DNA of 16,234 bases, from assembly GCA_003105305.1 (NCBI GenBank), contig PQAQ01000262.1, forward strand, positions 1 to 16,234. Direction: 5' to 3'. Origin of the DNA: Candidatus Methylomirabilota bacterium. Its GTDB lineage: Bacteria; Methylomirabilota; Methylomirabilia; Methylomirabilales; Methylomirabilaceae. Positions 15,001-16,234 of the stretch are shown one piece after another. Both the position numbers and the translations under genes were made by a program. The notes beneath the pieces were generated by a model. That model was not told where the DNA came from, made no database searches, and saw only the letters and a program-made list of their open reading frames with translations. How positions within the stretch are numbered: position 1 is the first letter of the stretch; every line of letters starts with the position of its first letter.

Positions 15001-15360
15001 ATGGCGGCGGATTATGCAATTGTAGGCATTTTTCTGATCGTTGGTCTGCTGTTTGTGGTGGTGAACGTCGACATCGTTTCCCGGCTGCTGCGTCCTTCCA
15101 ACCCGGAGCCGGAAAAGTTCACCACGTACGAGTGTGGCGAAGACCCGGTCGGCGCCTCCTGGATCCGCGTCCATGTCCGATACTACCTGTATGCCCTGGT
15201 CTACGTTGTCTTCGCGGTCGACACCATCTATCTGTTGCCGTGGGCGGTCGTCTTCAGGAAGCTGGGGATGTTTGCCTTTGTCGAGATGATGCTCTTTATC
15301 GCTATTCTGCTGATCGGGTTCGCCTATGCCTGGCGCAAGGGCGCCCTGGAGTGGGTCTGA
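15001..15360 (+). CDS. nuoA: NADH-quinone oxidoreductase subunit A (complex I)
   Basis: NuoA is a small inner-membrane subunit at the junction of the peripheral and membrane arms of complex I. The 119-residue protein has three transmembrane segments (about 6-26, 62-82 and 87-110). The conserved matrix/cytoplasmic loop is seen as KFTTYECGEDPVGASWIRVH, with the family's key Cys46 and the Glu-Asp pair after it, followed by VRYYLYALVYVVFAVDTIYL. The frame is open further upstream, but the ATG at 15001 aligns with other NuoA proteins and has GGTGGTGAG just before it. It is the first gene of the operon. Its TGA overlaps the nuoC ATG by one base. Confidence 0.95.
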   Translation: MAADYAIVGIFLIVGLLFVVVNVDIVSRLLRPSNPEPEKFTTYECGEDPVGASWIRVHVRYYLYALVYVVFAVDTIYLLPWAVVFRKLGMFAFVEMMLFIAILLIGFAYAWRKGALEWV

Positions 15361-15824
15361 TGACGCCGGACGAGGTCATTGAAGGGATCAAGTTGCGGTT
15401 CGGCGACGCCGTCAAGTCGGCGGAGGTGAAGGGGATGGAGTCTCGGATCGAGGTCCACCCGGAGAAGGGCTACGAGATCCTCGCCGCGCTCCAGGGGATG
15501 GGGTTCGAGTATCTGAACTGCCTGAGCGCTGTCGATAGAATTGCGACCGGCGAACTCGAGGTGGTTTATCATCTTTCCTCGCTGTCGCTGCCGACGAAGG
15601 CCTTGGTGAGGGCGCGGGTTCCGCGCGACAATCCGATTATCCGGAGCGTGGCGTCGCTGTGGGGCACGGCAGACTGGCACGAACGGGAGGCCTTTGACAT
15701 GATGGGGATCCGCTTCGATGGTCATCCTGACCTACGGCGGATCCTGCTCTCTGAGGACTGGGTCGGGTATCCATTGCGCAAAGATTATCAGGATGAACGG
15801 CTGGTTCCGTATGAGCCCGTATAA
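15360..15824 (+). CDS. nuoC: NADH-quinone oxidoreductase subunit C (complex I, 30 kDa)
   Basis: NuoC belongs to the hydrophilic arm of complex I and packs against NuoD. The protein has 154 residues, typical for a stand-alone NuoC. The family signature is seen as WHEREAFDMMGIRFDGHPDL (106-125) and then RRILLSEDWVGYPLRKDY (126-143). The start ATG at 15360 shares its A with the nuoA stop, with GGAGTGG just upstream inside nuoA, so translation is coupled. In most bacteria nuoB lies between nuoA and nuoC; here there is no room for it. The gene is not fused to nuoD, which follows after 25 nt. Confidence 0.95.
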   Translation: MTPDEVIEGIKLRFGDAVKSAEVKGMESRIEVHPEKGYEILAALQGMGFEYLNCLSAVDRIATGELEVVYHLSSLSLPTKALVRARVPRDNPIIRSVASLWGTADWHEREAFDMMGIRFDGHPDLRRILLSEDWVGYPLRKDYQDERLVPYEPV

Positions 15825-15849
15825 TGATGCGTGTCGTTGAGGCAGGTCG

Positions 15850-16234
15850 ATGAGTCCGCACGAAACAGAGATCGTTGAGCGCACCCGCGAGACGATGGAG
15901 GAGATGTACGTCAATATGGGGCCGCAGCACCCCAGTACGCACGGCGTGCTTCGCCTTCTGTTGAAGCTGGATGGCGAGGTGGTGACCGAGATCATCCCGT
16001 ACATCGGCTACCTGCACCGCTGCCATGAGAAGATCGGCGAGAACCGCATCTTTACGCAGATCATTCCGTACACCGATCGACTGGACTACCTCGCATCGAT
16101 GTATAACAATTGGGGTTTCGTGTTGACGGTGGAGCGGCACCTGGGGGTTGCCGTGCCGGAGCGAGCCGAGTACATGCGGGTCATCCTTGGGGAGTTGCAG
16201 CGAATCGCCAGCCACCTGATCTGGCTGGGGACCT
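15850..16234 (+). CDS. nuoD: NADH-quinone oxidoreductase subunit D (complex I, 49 kDa), N-terminal part
   Basis: NuoD helps form the quinone-binding cavity together with NuoB. From ATG 15850 (GAGGCAGG just upstream) 128 codons are visible before the window ends. The reading includes [20 protein letters not shown] with the conserved quinone-site His of GPQHPSTHG, then [30 protein letters not shown] and [13 protein letters not shown]. This is the normal NuoD N terminus; the full protein is about 400 residues. The protein starts with an acidic segment [17 protein letters not shown]. Confidence 0.96.
   Translation, partial: MSPHETEIVERTRETMEEMYVNMGPQHPSTHGVLRLLLKLDGEVVTEIIPYIGYLHRCHEKIGENRIFTQIIPYTDRLDYLASMYNNWGFVLTVERHLGVAVPERAEYMRVILGELQRIASHLIWLGT

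Noticed and set aside
1..16234. CRISPR array or tandem repeat block
   Set aside because: No regularly spaced direct repeats were seen on reading the window; only the isolated pairs listed above.

Overview
This window looks like a chromosomal segment from a Gram-negative-type bacterium with moderately high GC. The outer-membrane LPS export protein LptD, a class II tRNA-Leu with encoded CCA, C5-pathway haem genes and a bacterial-type complex I operon all support that. The combination made me think of the NC10 / Methylomirabilis group, but this is a recollection, and nothing in the window proves it.

Left part (1-5730). The first 1.05 kb holds the start of a probable lon protease gene and galU, both on the minus strand. 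A tRNA-Leu(CAA) on the plus strand follows. A minus-strand glycan cluster then runs from about 5730 to 1719: a secreted or anchored GINT1-like five-bladed beta-propeller protein, a GT2 glycosyltransferase, a GT4-type glycosyltransferase with an odd internal segment, and a CgeB-like putative glycosyltransferase. By eye the cluster is more AT-rich than its flanks. GalU would supply UDP-glucose to such a pathway.

Middle part (5676-9300). This is an accessory, partly decayed region. It contains 0.7 kb with no convincing gene but with short repeats. It then holds a type III-like DNA methyltransferase reduced to its N- and C-terminal ends, a 21-codon remnant of a small gene, and an arylamine N-acetyltransferase broken by one in-frame amber codon. 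Directly after the NAT stop is a 63-bp imperfect inverted repeat with the layout of an integron attC site. A DUF2784 membrane protein starts seven bases after it, and a DUF6899-like small protein follows. This arrangement resembles integron gene cassettes.

Right part (9300-16234). These are housekeeping genes on the plus strand: lptD, then hemB-hemL with a good sigma70-type promoter and a 4-nt GTGA overlap, then an exported mono-haem cytochrome c with a proline-rich tail. The beginning of a nuo operon comes last. A consensus-like promoter is followed within about 100 nt by an intrinsic terminator, both upstream of nuoA, so the leader could be an attenuator or a small RNA. nuoA overlaps nuoC by one base, so nuoB is absent from its normal place. 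nuoD follows and runs off the end.

Main points for follow-up: the attC-like site and cassette layout, the nuo leader and missing nuoB, the two broken enzyme genes, and the GINT1-like protein in the glycan cluster.
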